A stretch of 64,000 nt of DNA from Erysipelotrichaceae bacterium (lineage in GTDB: Bacteria > Bacillota_I > Bacilli_A > Erysipelotrichales > Erysipelotrichaceae), in NCBI GenBank assembly GCA_017445225.1, contig JAFSUN010000007.1:1-64000 (forward strand). The letters run 5' to 3'. Made by a program: the position numbers and the translations under genes. The notes below the pieces were generated by a model. The model had not been told where the DNA came from. It ran no database searches and saw nothing but the letters and a program-made list of their open reading frames with translations. Positions 26,820-34,947 of this stretch are shown here, piece by piece (positions within the stretch are counted from its first letter, which is position 1; each line of letters opens with the position of its first letter).

Positions 26820-27671
26820 TTACTTCTTAATGTCATCCAGGCTGTGCAGTTTGCCGCCGTAGATTCCGAACGGTTCAACATGGATCGGAGCCACCGTTAC
26901 GACATGCGTTCCGTTCTGCTTGTTGAAGTCATCGAGATATGGCTGATGCTGGAAGTAGTTGGCATCGATCTCACCGCTGTCTACTACCTTGTTAGGCTGG
27001 ACATAGTCATCAAATTCCTTAATTACCAGGGTGATTCCCTTGCTTTCAAGAGTCTTCTTGGCAATGGCCAGGATCTCGGCATGCGGAGTCGGGGAAGCGG
27101 CAACGCTGATGCTCTGACCGTTCAGGGCTGCATAGTCGATTGAAGGATCAAAGCCGTCACCGGGATTTTCAACAACGCTGACGACGGCACCGCCCCACTT
27201 GTTGGCGATGAAATCAGCAACTTCCTTGCTTTCCAGAGCAGCTTTCAGAGCCTTGACGATCGGTTCATTCTGACGGCCTTCCTTTACACAGAGAATGTTG
27301 GCATAAGGTGAAGATGAACCCTCAAATCCCAGAGCATCCTTAACCGGATTCAGTCCGGCAGCCAGGGCATAGTTGGAGTTGATGATGGCGAAGTCAACGT
27401 CCTTCAGCAGGTTCGGCAGCTGAGCAGCTTCGGCTTCTTCAAACTTGATGTTGTAGGGATTCTCGGCGATGTCGAGAATGGTGGCGGTGATGGTGGCACC
27501 GGCCTTTAACTTGATCAGGCCCTTGCTTTCCAGTAACAGCAGAGCTCTGGCTTCGTTGGTCGTATCATTGGGAACGGCGATGGTATAGGTTTTAGTTTCA
27601 TTTTTCTTGCAGCCGAATAAGGCGATCAGAACTAACAGTGATATTAATAAGGTCTTTGTAATCTTTTTCAT
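26820..27671 (-). CDS. metQ: Methionine-binding lipoprotein
   Basis: A 283-residue NlpA/MetQ-type substrate-binding lipoprotein. The signal peptide ends in the lipobox LFGC (Cys21). TYTIAVPNDTTNEARALLLLE and the later DYVQPNKVVDSGEIDANYFQHQPYLDDF are typical of MetQ. It is the first structural gene of the operon, preceded by GAGGAG and, 150 nt further up, by the attenuator terminator. Confidence 0.94.
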   Translation of the reverse strand: MKKITKTLLISLLVLIALFGCKKNETKTYTIAVPNDTTNEARALLLLESKGLIKLKAGATITATILDIAENPYNIKFEEAEAAQLPNLLKDVDFAIINSNYALAAGLNPVKDALGFEGSSSPYANILCVKEGRQNEPIVKALKAALESKEVADFIANKWGGAVVSVVENPGDGFDPSIDYAALNGQSISVAASPTPHAEILAIAKKTLESKGITLVIKEFDDYVQPNKVVDSGEIDANYFQHQPYLDDFNKQNGTHVVTVAPIHVEPFGIYGGKLHSLDDIKK

Positions 27672-27818
27672 TTTTCTTCTCCTCTAAATATTTTAAATTA
27701 CATTTCAAAAAACTGATAAACGTTACAGATCATAAGTCAATCACTGTACATTCGCATCGAATCATAATTTGAAACGATAAGCAGACTGAGATAATTCATA
27801 AACCAACTCACCTTTCCG
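27672..27818 (-). other. Spacer between attenuator terminator and metQ
   Basis: About 147 nt of leader transcript. I see no further riboswitch or strong hairpin in it. GAGGAG lies 7 nt before the metQ ATG. Confidence 0.5.
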
Positions 27819-27848
27819 AAAAAAACCAGGAGTCCGATGCTCCTGGTT
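27819..27848 (-). terminator. Attenuator terminator of the met operon
   Basis: On the minus strand AACCAGGAG (27848-27840) pairs with CTCCTGGTT (27832-27824), 9 bp. The 7-nt loop CATCGGA (27839-27833) is followed by five further T residues. It lies 147 nt before metQ and downstream of the leader peptide, so it can only act as a regulated attenuator or a silent block. The loop and the 3' part of the left arm are complementary to the region around the leader-peptide stop codon. Confidence 0.92.
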
Positions 27849-27885
27849 ACCAACAAACAATTACTAACTGAGAAGTTACATCGGA
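27833..27885 (-). promoter_or_regulatory. Antiterminator pairing of the met attenuator
   Basis: UCCGAUG (27885-27879) can pair with CAUCGGA (27839-27833), CUUCU (27875-27871) with AGGAG (27844-27840), and GUUA (27868-27865) with UAAC (27849-27846). Only the leader stop codon UAA and small internal loops stay unpaired. This 16-bp structure removes the left arm of the terminator. A competing pairing, AGAAGUUACA (27959-27950) with UGUAACUUCU (27880-27871), would release the terminator. Confidence 0.8.
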
Positions 27886-27965
27886 TATACAACATTAAAG
27901 GAAGCACACATGTCCATGCCCATCATCTGCATATCCATCATCATAACTGTGTAACTTCTTTTCAT
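27876..27965 (-). CDS. Methionine-rich leader peptide (29 residues)
   Basis: A short gene with 10 methionines in 29 residues, nine of them not the start. It opens MKRSYTV, has Met at 8, 9, 10, 12, 14, 15, 17 and 19, and ends VVYPM before TAA (27878-27876). GAAAGGA (27983-27977) lies 11 nt upstream of the ATG, a slightly long but usable spacing. The promoter is immediately upstream and the attenuator terminator 28 nt downstream. Ribosome stalling at the Met codons when charged tRNA-Met is scarce would free the antiterminator. Translation and stalling are inferred. Confidence 0.85.
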   Translation of the reverse strand: MKRSYTVMMMDMQMMGMDMCASFNVVYPM

Positions 27966-27991
27966 TCTGATGTAAATCCTTTCACACTCTC

Positions 27992-28020
27992 ATTCTATAT
28001 TTTCAGTAAAGTGTTGTCAA
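27992..28020 (-). promoter_or_regulatory. Promoter of the met leader/operon
   Basis: On the minus strand a consensus TTGACA (28020-28015) is separated by 17 bp from TAGAAT (27997-27992). Transcription would begin near 27985, 20 nt before the leader-peptide ATG. The -35 starts one base after the nfo stop codon. Confidence 0.88.
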
Positions 28021-28863
28021 TCACAAATTTAACAGCTTTTCGATTTCTTCCCGGTAAGGAGCCTGTCCTCCCACATAGGGAGTTTCCAGGATCTGCGGGA
28101 TGTTGTCGAGCAGCGGATGGTGGACGATCTTCCGAAGCGTCTCCAGACCGATGGTCCCCTCGCCGATGTTGGCATGGCGGTCCTTATGGGCACCGATGGG
28201 ATTCTTGGAGTCATTGATGTGCATGACCTTCAGATAATCCAGACCGATGACCCTGTTGAAATCTGCCAGTACGGCATCAAAGTCGGTGAGATCATAGCCG
28301 GCATCATTGACATGACAGGTATCCAGGCAGACACCGATCAGATTTTTTTTCTCGACACGGTCGATCATGAAGCGGATCTGTTCAAAGGTCCTGCCTACTT
28401 CACTGCCCTTCCCGGCCATGGTCTCCAGACAGATGATGATGTCATCTTCATCCTTCAGTACTTCATTAAGGCCATCCGTGACCTGCTTCATCGATTCCTC
28501 AATATCTCCGGTCAGGGAACTTCCGGGGTGTAAGACCATGTAACGGGCACCGATGTGGCGGGTTCTGAGGATCTCTTTCTTGAGAACCTCTTTCCCCATT
28601 TCGTAGGTTTCCGGTTTCAGCGTATTGGCCAGGTTGATGATGTAGGGACAGTGAATGACGATGTCCTTGAGATCATAGCCGTTTCTCTGCCACAATTCAT
28701 CTCCTTCGGTCACCTTGAGTTTTTCCAGCGGGGCCCGAAAGGAATTCTGGGGCGCACCGGTGTAGATCATGAAGGTATTGGCCTTATATGAAAGAGCCTC
28801 CTTAACGCTGCCCAGAACGTATTCGGGAGCGTTCATTGAAACATGTGATCCCAGTTTAATCAT
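28021..28863 (-). CDS. nfo: Endonuclease IV (AP endonuclease)
   Basis: A 280-residue TIM-barrel AP endonuclease of the Nfo family for base excision repair. The zinc ligands lie in YMVLHPGS, CLETMAGKGSEVG, CLDTCHVNDAGYD and HINDSKNPIGAHKDRH. Length and motifs are normal. It overlaps the end of the upstream DEAD-box helicase gene by 8 nt. No terminator separates it from the met leader, so read-through into that leader is possible. Confidence 0.95.
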   Translation of the reverse strand: MIKLGSHVSMNAPEYVLGSVKEALSYKANTFMIYTGAPQNSFRAPLEKLKVTEGDELWQRNGYDLKDIVIHCPYIINLANTLKPETYEMGKEVLKKEILRTRHIGARYMVLHPGSSLTGDIEESMKQVTDGLNEVLKDEDDIIICLETMAGKGSEVGRTFEQIRFMIDRVEKKNLIGVCLDTCHVNDAGYDLTDFDAVLADFNRVIGLDYLKVMHINDSKNPIGAHKDRHANIGEGTIGLETLRKIVHHPLLDNIPQILETPYVGGQAPYREEIEKLLNL

Positions 28864-30211
28864 ACTTTCTGACCTTGCTGAGCTGTTTCTTCTTAGCTCT
28901 TTCCTTCTGCTGCTCTCTGATCGACTGCTTGATCATCAGTCTTCTTTCTCTTCTTCTGATGTCGTCGATCTCCTGCTGTCTCTTCTTCTTGTAACCCGGT
29001 TTTACCTGCTTTACCGGCTTGTTTACGATTTTTTCGATCTGGATGTCAGCTTCGGTTTTCCGCCTTCTTGGCTTGAAATCAAAGGGATTGACGTCCTTCC
29101 ATTCACCATTGCGGTAATCCTTTGATGCAAAGGTGATGCCGCCGTTCTGCAGTACCTTAATGCTTCTGATGTCGCTTTCCTTATACAGCAGATAGGAGAT
29201 GCCGGTCCTGCCGGCCCGGCCGGTTCTGCCGGAGCGGTGGGTATAATAATCAAGCTCATACGGTAAACCGAGCGAAATTACATGGCTGACGCTGGGGAAG
29301 TCAATGCCTCTGGCCATGACATCCGAACAGACGACGAAACTGGCCTGATCGCTGTCCAGCATCTTGAGTGCCTGCTTTCTTTCTCTGGGCGTCAGATCGC
29401 CATGGATCTCCAGAACCGGATAACCGTTCTGTTTCATGGCGGCAGCTACTGACTTGACTTCCTGCTTGTTGCGGGAGAAGATCAGACAGACATAGGGATT
29501 GATACCCGGTAAGATCCTTAGGAGTTTTTCCTCATAGGAGAGATGGCGGCAGTTGATCAGCACGTGTTCGATCTGCGGATTGTTGGCATGCTTTTCCTTT
29601 GCTTCCACGATGACCGGATTATTCATGTATTTCTTTAAGAACGGCTGCAGCTGCGGCGGAATGGTGGCTGAGAAAGTAACCATCTGCAGATTACGGCTCA
29701 TCTTTCCGCACAGTTGGTCGACCTCTTCAATGAAAGCCATCTCCAGAGTCATGTCAGCTTCATCGATGACCATGATCCTGGCGGTATCCAGTCTTAAGAC
29801 CTGCTCATCAACATATAAGTCCTTAAGCCGGCCAATGGTTCCGATGACGATGTGGGGCTGCTGTTTCAGCTCTCCCATCATTCTTTCCTTATCGATGCCG
29901 GAAGCAATAAGCTTGATGCGGTAGGCATCGGAGAATTCATTTATCTGAACAAACTGCTGATAGAGCTGTCTGGCCAGTTCCCTGGTCGGGGTGGCTACGA
30001 CGGCCTGGATCAGGTCCCTGTCGGTATTTATCATCTGCAGGATCGGCAGTATGAAAGCATGTGACTTGCCGGTTCCGGTGGCGGAAATGCCGATGACGTC
30101 ACGGCCTTTTAATATCAAGGGAATGCACTTTTCCTGGATCGGTGTAAAGGTCTGGAAATTCTTCTTTCTGATCAGTGAGATGATCTCCGGTTTGAATTTG
30201 ATGTTATCCAT
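28856..30211 (-). CDS. DEAD-box RNA helicase (CshB-like)
   Basis: A 451-residue RNA helicase. The Q motif FTPIQEKCIP, motif I ATGTGKS, motif II DEAD in VIDEADMTLE, motif III SAT, and motif VI HRSGRTGRAG are all present, and the C-terminal tail is strongly basic (RRRKTEAD...RRRERRLMIK), as in cold-shock helicases that act on ribosome assembly or mRNA decay. The AP-endonuclease pairing is also seen in other Bacillota. GAGGAGGGG precedes the ATG. Confidence 0.92.
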   Translation of the reverse strand: MDNIKFKPEIISLIRKKNFQTFTPIQEKCIPLILKGRDVIGISATGTGKSHAFILPILQMINTDRDLIQAVVATPTRELARQLYQQFVQINEFSDAYRIKLIASGIDKERMMGELKQQPHIVIGTIGRLKDLYVDEQVLRLDTARIMVIDEADMTLEMAFIEEVDQLCGKMSRNLQMVTFSATIPPQLQPFLKKYMNNPVIVEAKEKHANNPQIEHVLINCRHLSYEEKLLRILPGINPYVCLIFSRNKQEVKSVAAAMKQNGYPVLEIHGDLTPRERKQALKMLDSDQASFVVCSDVMARGIDFPSVSHVISLGLPYELDYYTHRSGRTGRAGRTGISYLLYKESDIRSIKVLQNGGITFASKDYRNGEWKDVNPFDFKPRRRKTEADIQIEKIVNKPVKQVKPGYKKKRQQEIDDIRRRERRLMIKQSIREQQKERAKKKQLSKVRKYD

Positions 30212-30295
30212 ATATATCCCCTCCTCATAACCTAACTATTATACATTTTTTTCTTAAAATGACAAACTTATGTTAATATGGATTCGGTGAAGAAA

Positions 30296-31195
30296 ATGAT
30301 CGTAAGAAGAGTTTATCCTTCCGGCTACTGCCTGGGAGTCATCAATGCCATCAAGATTACCCGTAAGACCATCGAGGAGCATCCCGATGAGCCGGTTTTC
30401 ATCATCGGCATGATCGTCCATAACCGCTACGTGGTCGAAGCGTTCAGAAACTTGGGAGCTGTTACTCTTGATGATCGTGACCTGAGCAAGGAAGCGATGA
30501 TCGACCGGATCAGTAAAGGCGTCGTCATCTTTACGGCTCACGGCATTTCCGATCACATCAGGCAGAAGGCTCTGGACAAGGGGCTGACCGTTGTCGATGC
30601 TTCCTGCAAATTCGTTCTCAATAACCGAGACCTGATCAGAAAACATCTTGACGAAGGTTACGTCATCCTCTATATCGGCAAGAAAAAACATCCGGAAGCG
30701 GAAGCGATTCTGTCCATCAGCGATGACATTCACCTGATCACCGGCAAGAAGGATCTGGACAGCCTGTGCATCGGAAATGAGAGAATTCTGGTCACCAATC
30801 AGACGACGATGTCCATCTACGATACCAGGGAACTGATCGACGCCATAAAAGTGAAATATCCGCAGGCAGCGGTCAGTGAAGACATCTGTGACGCCACCAG
30901 AAGCCGCCAGGAAGCCGTAATGAAGCTGACTGATACCGATACCCTCATCATCGTAGGCGATCCCCGCAGCAACAATACGGCCCAGCTGGCCAATATCGGC
31001 CGCAACTGCGGCATCAGCCGGATCATCCGGGTGGAACAGGCATCTGATCTTAAGGATGTAACCTTTTCCCCGGATGAGCGTATCGCCGTTACTGCCGGTG
31101 CCTCGACCCCTTCCTATCTGACCGACAGTGTGATTGGCTATCTGAAGGAAAAAGATGAGCGCTATCTGAAAACCGACATCAGCAGGATCTTATGA
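30296..31195 (+). CDS. ispH: 4-hydroxy-3-methylbut-2-enyl diphosphate reductase
   Basis: The last enzyme of the MEP pathway, 299 residues, reducing HMBPP to IPP and DMAPP. Three conserved cysteines hold the iron-sulfur cluster: in PSGYCLGV, DASCKFV and EDICDATRSRQ. AHGIS holds a catalytic histidine. The ATG at 30296 (MIVRRVYPSGYC) was chosen: CGGTGA lies 5-6 nt upstream, and the alternative ATG at 30278 sits on the probable -10. It ends at a hairpin shared with the convergent deaminase gene. Confidence 0.92.
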   Translation: MIVRRVYPSGYCLGVINAIKITRKTIEEHPDEPVFIIGMIVHNRYVVEAFRNLGAVTLDDRDLSKEAMIDRISKGVVIFTAHGISDHIRQKALDKGLTVVDASCKFVLNNRDLIRKHLDEGYVILYIGKKKHPEAEAILSISDDIHLITGKKDLDSLCIGNERILVTNQTTMSIYDTRELIDAIKVKYPQAAVSEDICDATRSRQEAVMKLTDTDTLIIVGDPRSNNTAQLANIGRNCGISRIIRVEQASDLKDVTFSPDERIAVTAGASTPSYLTDSVIGYLKEKDERYLKTDISRIL

Positions 31196-31201
31196 AAAAG
31201 A

Positions 31202-31234
31202 GCCATTAGAGTTAATCTAATGGCCCGTTTTTTT
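31202..31234. terminator. Bidirectional terminator between ispH and dCMP deaminase genes
   Basis: GCCATTAGA (31202-31210) pairs with TCTAATGGC (31216-31224). T residues follow on the plus strand (31227-31234) and an A run precedes it for the minus strand. The deaminase stop codon lies inside the loop. Confidence 0.88.
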
Positions 31235-31697
31235 CTACATCCACAACCACGGAGAAGTCGAGTTTTCTTAACTTAATGCCGCTGGCTACCAGCATACGAC
31301 GGCTGGCAATGTTGTTGTCGGCTTCCTTGTACTTCTCGGATTCGTAGACGATCTCCTTGATGCCGGCCTGAATGATGGCCTTGGCACATTCATTGCAGGG
31401 AAACAGCGATACATAAAGACGGCAGCCTTCAACCGGTCTTGGTGAGTTAAGAATGGCGTTAAGTTCAGCGTGGACTACATAGGCATATTTGGTGGTCAGA
31501 AAACCGCCTTTTCTTTCCCAGGGGAATTCCATATCGCTGCAGCCGCGCGGCATGCCGTTATAACCGATTGACACAATGCGGTTCTGACTGTCAACGATGA
31601 CCGCTCCGACCTGAGTATTGGGGTCCTTGGAGCGAAGAGCACTTAAGTGAGCCAGGGAGATAAAATAGGTATCCCAGTCAATAATTCTTTTATCCAT
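31212..31697 (-). CDS. Deoxycytidylate deaminase family protein (ComEB-like)
   Basis: A 161-residue zinc-dependent deaminase converting dCMP to dUMP for thymidylate synthesis. The zinc site is HAELNAI (His and catalytic Glu) with FPCNECAK (the two Cys). The start at 31697 (MDKRIIDWDTYF) has AAGGAG 7 nt upstream; the longer frame runs into the rhomboid gene. It is the last gene of the lspA-pseudouridine synthase-rhomboid-deaminase run. Confidence 0.9.
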   Translation of the reverse strand: MDKRIIDWDTYFISLAHLSALRSKDPNTQVGAVIVDSQNRIVSIGYNGMPRGCSDMEFPWERKGGFLTTKYAYVVHAELNAILNSPRPVEGCRLYVSLFPCNECAKAIIQAGIKEIVYESEKYKEADNNIASRRMLVASGIKLRKLDFSVVVDVEKNGPLD

Positions 31698-31707
31698 AGT
31701 TTCTCCT

Positions 31708-32964
31708 TCAGTTTCGGTATTCAGCGCTGCCCTTGCGGATGCGGGCACCGATTTCATCCAATCCCATCTTTTCGAAGATCTGAGCGACCTGTACATCAGT
31801 ACCGCCATAGATGACGTCGAGCTTGCGGTTGTTATATCCCATGTAGCCGACGATCACCAGCAAGGCCGTCAGACAGATGATGCAGTTGGTTCTTAGCAGT
31901 TTTTCCGTCTGGGCCGACATGATCAGGGCCAGGAAAGCGCCGATGACCAGACCGGCAACGTGAGCGACCCAGGAAACATTCGGCAGCAGCGAGATCAGAA
32001 CGTTAATGTAGAGATTGCTCATGATGTTTCGCCGGAAAGCCGGATATTTAAACAGTCCCTTCTGCCAGCAGATGACCAGATAGGCCCCAAACAGTCCGCA
32101 GATGCCGCCGGACAAACCGACAGCTACGATGTTAGGCTGTGAGGCATAGACACACAGATTGGCGAAGATGACCGAAATCACCAGAATGCCCATGGTCTTC
32201 AGATAGCCAAACTGATCCTCAACCATCCGGCTGACATTGAACAGTGCCCAGAGGTTGCAGAACAGATGCCAGAAACTGGCATGAACGAATCCGGAAGTCA
32301 GCAGCCGATACCATTCATTGAAGTAATTGATGAAGCCCTTATAGTAAGCACCGAAGACGATGCTGACGGGAACCTCGTCGAACTTCCAGAGATGCATGAT
32401 CAGGGTAATGCCGATCCAGATAAGAACACAAATGACGGCACAGGTGATGAAGGTCTTGCTGAGAGCCTTCTTGAATTCACTCTTCAGGATCTCGTTTTTC
32501 TGCTTCCCTTCAGCCTTATGGCGGGATTTCAGGGAATCATTTACACTTTGAGTAACTCTAACGGCCTCATCAGTGGGATTGTCAACACTGTGGAGGACCT
32601 TGTCCAGATCGGGAAATTCCAGCAGGATCTCACTGTTTATCGGAACATTCTCACCAATGGCAACGGTAACGATGTCACCGGAGATGAAGTCATTAGGTTC
32701 ACTGTCCAGACAGATATCCAGCGTCATCCCCTGCTTTCTGATGACGTTCTTAAGCGAGTTGGCCTGTGATCTTATCTTGTACTGGTTATCGGTGTTGATC
32801 TTAAAGGAATCAGCGGTCAGGTGGATGATCATGAACTTGCGTTCCGGATTGATCAGCCACTTGTCATCCTGCGGTTCCTTGTTATTGAGAAACTGCACCT
32901 GCGTATAATTCTGTCTGACGATGAAATATTCCAACAGCTGCAGCAGACTGATTTCTCTGTTCAT
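31708..32964 (-). CDS. Rhomboid-family intramembrane serine protease (GluP-like)
   Basis: A 418-residue membrane protease. A cytosolic N-terminal region of about 175 residues precedes six or seven membrane helices. The catalytic serine is in GLSGGICGLFG and the histidine in VAHVAGLVIGAFLA, the classic rhomboid dyad. The long N-terminal domain matches the GluP/YqgP type of Bacillota, which processes membrane proteins. It shares one base with the upstream pseudouridine synthase stop. Confidence 0.9.
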   Translation of the reverse strand: MNREISLLQLLEYFIVRQNYTQVQFLNNKEPQDDKWLINPERKFMIIHLTADSFKINTDNQYKIRSQANSLKNVIRKQGMTLDICLDSEPNDFISGDIVTVAIGENVPINSEILLEFPDLDKVLHSVDNPTDEAVRVTQSVNDSLKSRHKAEGKQKNEILKSEFKKALSKTFITCAVICVLIWIGITLIMHLWKFDEVPVSIVFGAYYKGFINYFNEWYRLLTSGFVHASFWHLFCNLWALFNVSRMVEDQFGYLKTMGILVISVIFANLCVYASQPNIVAVGLSGGICGLFGAYLVICWQKGLFKYPAFRRNIMSNLYINVLISLLPNVSWVAHVAGLVIGAFLALIMSAQTEKLLRTNCIICLTALLVIVGYMGYNNRKLDVIYGGTDVQVAQIFEKMGLDEIGARIRKGSAEYRN

Positions 32965-33878
32965 TAACGGCCCTCCCTCTTGCGGAGTTCGCGGAGGTAT
33001 TCCTCAAAGTCGGCCGGTCTCTCACAACTTACCGTCATCTTCTTTCCGGTGCGGGGATGGATGAAAGTAAGTTCAAAGGCATGCAGAAGCTGTCCGTTTC
33101 CTCTCGCTCTCTTGGGAGCGTACTTGGGATCATTGACGACCGGATAGCCGATGTATTCCATGTGAACTCTGATCTGATGAGTTCTGCCGGTCATCAGGTG
33201 GCATTCGATCAGGGTATGATTGGCAAACCTCTCAACAACATAGAACTTGGTGACGGCGTCCTTGGAATTCTTATCGGTAACTGCCATTTTCTGCCGGTCC
33301 TTGGGATCTCTGCCGATCGGGGCATCAATGGTCCCGAAGTCATGCGGAATCACACCGCTTACCAGGGCGTAATACTTGCGGCTCATGGTCTTGTCCTTCA
33401 GCTGTTCGGATAAGGCCAGGTGAGCGGCATCATTCTTGGCCATGATGATCAGGCCGGTAGTATCCTTGTCGATTCGATGAACGACACCCGGGCGGTTAAT
33501 GCCGTTGATTCCCGAGAGATCATGGCAATGAGCGAGTACGCCATTTACCAGCGTTGGCTCCGTAGTGGAACTGGTCGGATGAACGATCAGGCCTCTCGGT
33601 TTGTTGATGACGATGACATCACTGTCTTCGTAGCGGATATCCAGATCCATGGGAACCGGTTCGACCTTGTATTCGACGGTCGGCGGTACTTCAATGACGA
33701 TCTCATCATCGACATGGACCTTATAGTTTGCCTTCACCGGTTCATCCGAAATAGTTACCAGTCCTTCGGCTATCAGCTGCTGCAGACGGGTACGGGAAAA
33801 ATCGACCTTGCCGTTGAGGGCCTTATCTATTCTTACTCCGTTCATGGTTTCATCAGCGATGATAATGATTTCGTTCAT
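32964..33878 (-). CDS. RluD-family RNA pseudouridine synthase
   Basis: A 304-residue synthase with an N-terminal S4 domain (residues 15-60) and a catalytic domain holding HRIDKDTTG, whose Asp is catalytic, and LMTGRTHQIRVHM. RluD-type enzymes modify 23S rRNA helix 69; the exact target here is inferred (YlyB is the Bacillus counterpart next to lspA). It overlaps lspA by 4 nt. Confidence 0.93.
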   Translation of the reverse strand: MNEIIIIADETMNGVRIDKALNGKVDFSRTRLQQLIAEGLVTISDEPVKANYKVHVDDEIVIEVPPTVEYKVEPVPMDLDIRYEDSDVIVINKPRGLIVHPTSSTTEPTLVNGVLAHCHDLSGINGINRPGVVHRIDKDTTGLIIMAKNDAAHLALSEQLKDKTMSRKYYALVSGVIPHDFGTIDAPIGRDPKDRQKMAVTDKNSKDAVTKFYVVERFANHTLIECHLMTGRTHQIRVHMEYIGYPVVNDPKYAPKRARGNGQLLHAFELTFIHPRTGKKMTVSCERPADFEEYLRELRKREGR

Positions 33879-34342
33879 ACCTGCTCCTTGCTAAATAGAA
33901 TGTCGGTTATTAACAGCCCTGCCCCGATGGTTATGCAGCAGTCGGCGAAGTTGAAGACCGGGAAGTTATATCCGAAGATGTAGAAATCCAGAAAATCGAT
34001 GACGTAGGCATAGGATATCCGGTCGATGAGGTTACCGAAGGCCCCGGCGGCGATCATTACCAGACCGAACCGGTATATGGCTGAAATCTTCTCATTACGG
34101 TAAAGATACCAGAATATCATGAAGATTGCTGCGATGGCAGCCACGATGAAGAATGCCGATTTGCCGGAGAGAATGCTCCAGGCCGCTCCCGTATTTCTGA
34201 CGTTTGTCAGGTAGAAAAACCCGGGAATGATCTCGATTTTGCGGTACAGCTCGATGTGGGCATTGACGATCATCTTGGTGATCTGATCGACGGCTGCTAA
34301 TATGAAAAATATCAGAATATTTACATACATTTTCTTTTTCAT
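33875..34342 (-). CDS. lspA: Signal peptidase II (lipoprotein)
   Basis: A 155-residue membrane aspartyl protease cleaving prolipoproteins, such as the MetQ-, GH13-, GH53- and sugar-binding lipoproteins of this window. NTGAAWS, GNLIDR (with the following VIDF) and FNFADCCI are its signature, with the two catalytic aspartates. Four membrane helices are visible. The ATG at 34342 is almost at the predicted transcription start, so the mRNA may be leaderless; a second ATG lies at 34330. Confidence 0.93.
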   Translation of the reverse strand: MKKKMYVNILIFFILAAVDQITKMIVNAHIELYRKIEIIPGFFYLTNVRNTGAAWSILSGKSAFFIVAAIAAIFMIFWYLYRNEKISAIYRFGLVMIAAGAFGNLIDRISYAYVIDFLDFYIFGYNFPVFNFADCCITIGAGLLITDILFSKEQV

Positions 34343-34349
34343 ATTCTGA

Positions 34350-34378
34350 ATTATAACAAATTATGCTTGTTAATTAAA
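34350..34378 (-). promoter_or_regulatory. Promoter of the lspA operon, giving a leaderless or near-leaderless mRNA
   Basis: On the minus strand TTTAAT (34378-34373) is 17 bp from TATAAT (34355-34350), with TG one base before the -10 (extended -10). The expected start at about 34344 is only one or two bases from the lspA ATG. Confidence 0.6.
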
Positions 34379-34413
34379 CATTAAATGCTTAAACTGAAAA
34401 TGAGGTAAGTAAC

Positions 34414-34947
34414 ATGTCAATGGCCCGAAATTTCTTCCTGCATCTGCATACCATCAACACTCACCGCTTCATCGTCTGCAAGCTGTGCTTTAAGATGGGA
34501 CTCTACAGGCAGGGCCTTACCCACGATCTGTCCAAGTACTCTCCGGAGGAATTCATTCCCAGCGTTAAGTACTTTCAGGGAGACAAATCACCGATCGTAG
34601 CGGAAAGAGATGATCTCGGGTATTCCCGGGCCTGGTTGCACCATCAGGGAAGAAACAAGCACCACTGGCAGTACTGGATGGAATTCATCAGCGGTGACAT
34701 CGTCGTCGATGAGGTCCCCCTGCGCTACATCAAGGAGATGGTAGCTGACCGCATTGCCGCCTGCATGGTCTACCAGAAGGAAAAGTATCACCCTTCCAGT
34801 GCACTGGAATTTCTGGAAAACGGCACCGAAAAGAATTTCATGCCGCCCAAAACCTTGGCAACATTAAGAGAATATCTTACCTGGGTGGCCGAGAATGATC
34901 TCGACACCGCCCTGGAAATGGTTAAGAATGACGAAACCGGGAATTAG
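34414..34947 (+). CDS. DUF5662 family protein
   Basis: A 177-residue soluble protein of the DUF5662 family, without known function. The N-terminal HLHTINTHRFIVCKLCFKMG and LTHDLSKYSPEEFIPSVKYF, then WLHHQGRNKHHWQYW, are typical; the HD and clustered histidines suggest a metal-bound HD-like fold, which is inference. The Shine-Dalgarno GAGG is close. It converges on the TSCPD gene with a 4-nt overlap of the coding ends. Confidence 0.85.
   Translation: MSMARNFFLHLHTINTHRFIVCKLCFKMGLYRQGLTHDLSKYSPEEFIPSVKYFQGDKSPIVAERDDLGYSRAWLHHQGRNKHHWQYWMEFISGDIVVDEVPLRYIKEMVADRIAACMVYQKEKYHPSSALEFLENGTEKNFMPPKTLATLREYLTWVAENDLDTALEMVKNDETGN

Noticed and set aside
27672-28020. SAM riboswitch or T-box in front of metQ
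   Set aside because: No GAT-rich S-box core, no T-box sequence (TGGNACCGCG) or Specifier loop is seen; the Met-rich frame and attenuator explain the region better.
27837-28217. Plus-strand frame of 126 codons antisense to the met leader and nfo
   Set aside because: It has no ribosome binding site and is the reverse of the leader and of nfo; its composition is that of a shadow frame.
30278-30295. Upstream ATG for ispH
   Set aside because: It overlaps the likely -10 and lacks a Shine-Dalgarno; the ATG at 30296 gives the conserved N-terminus.
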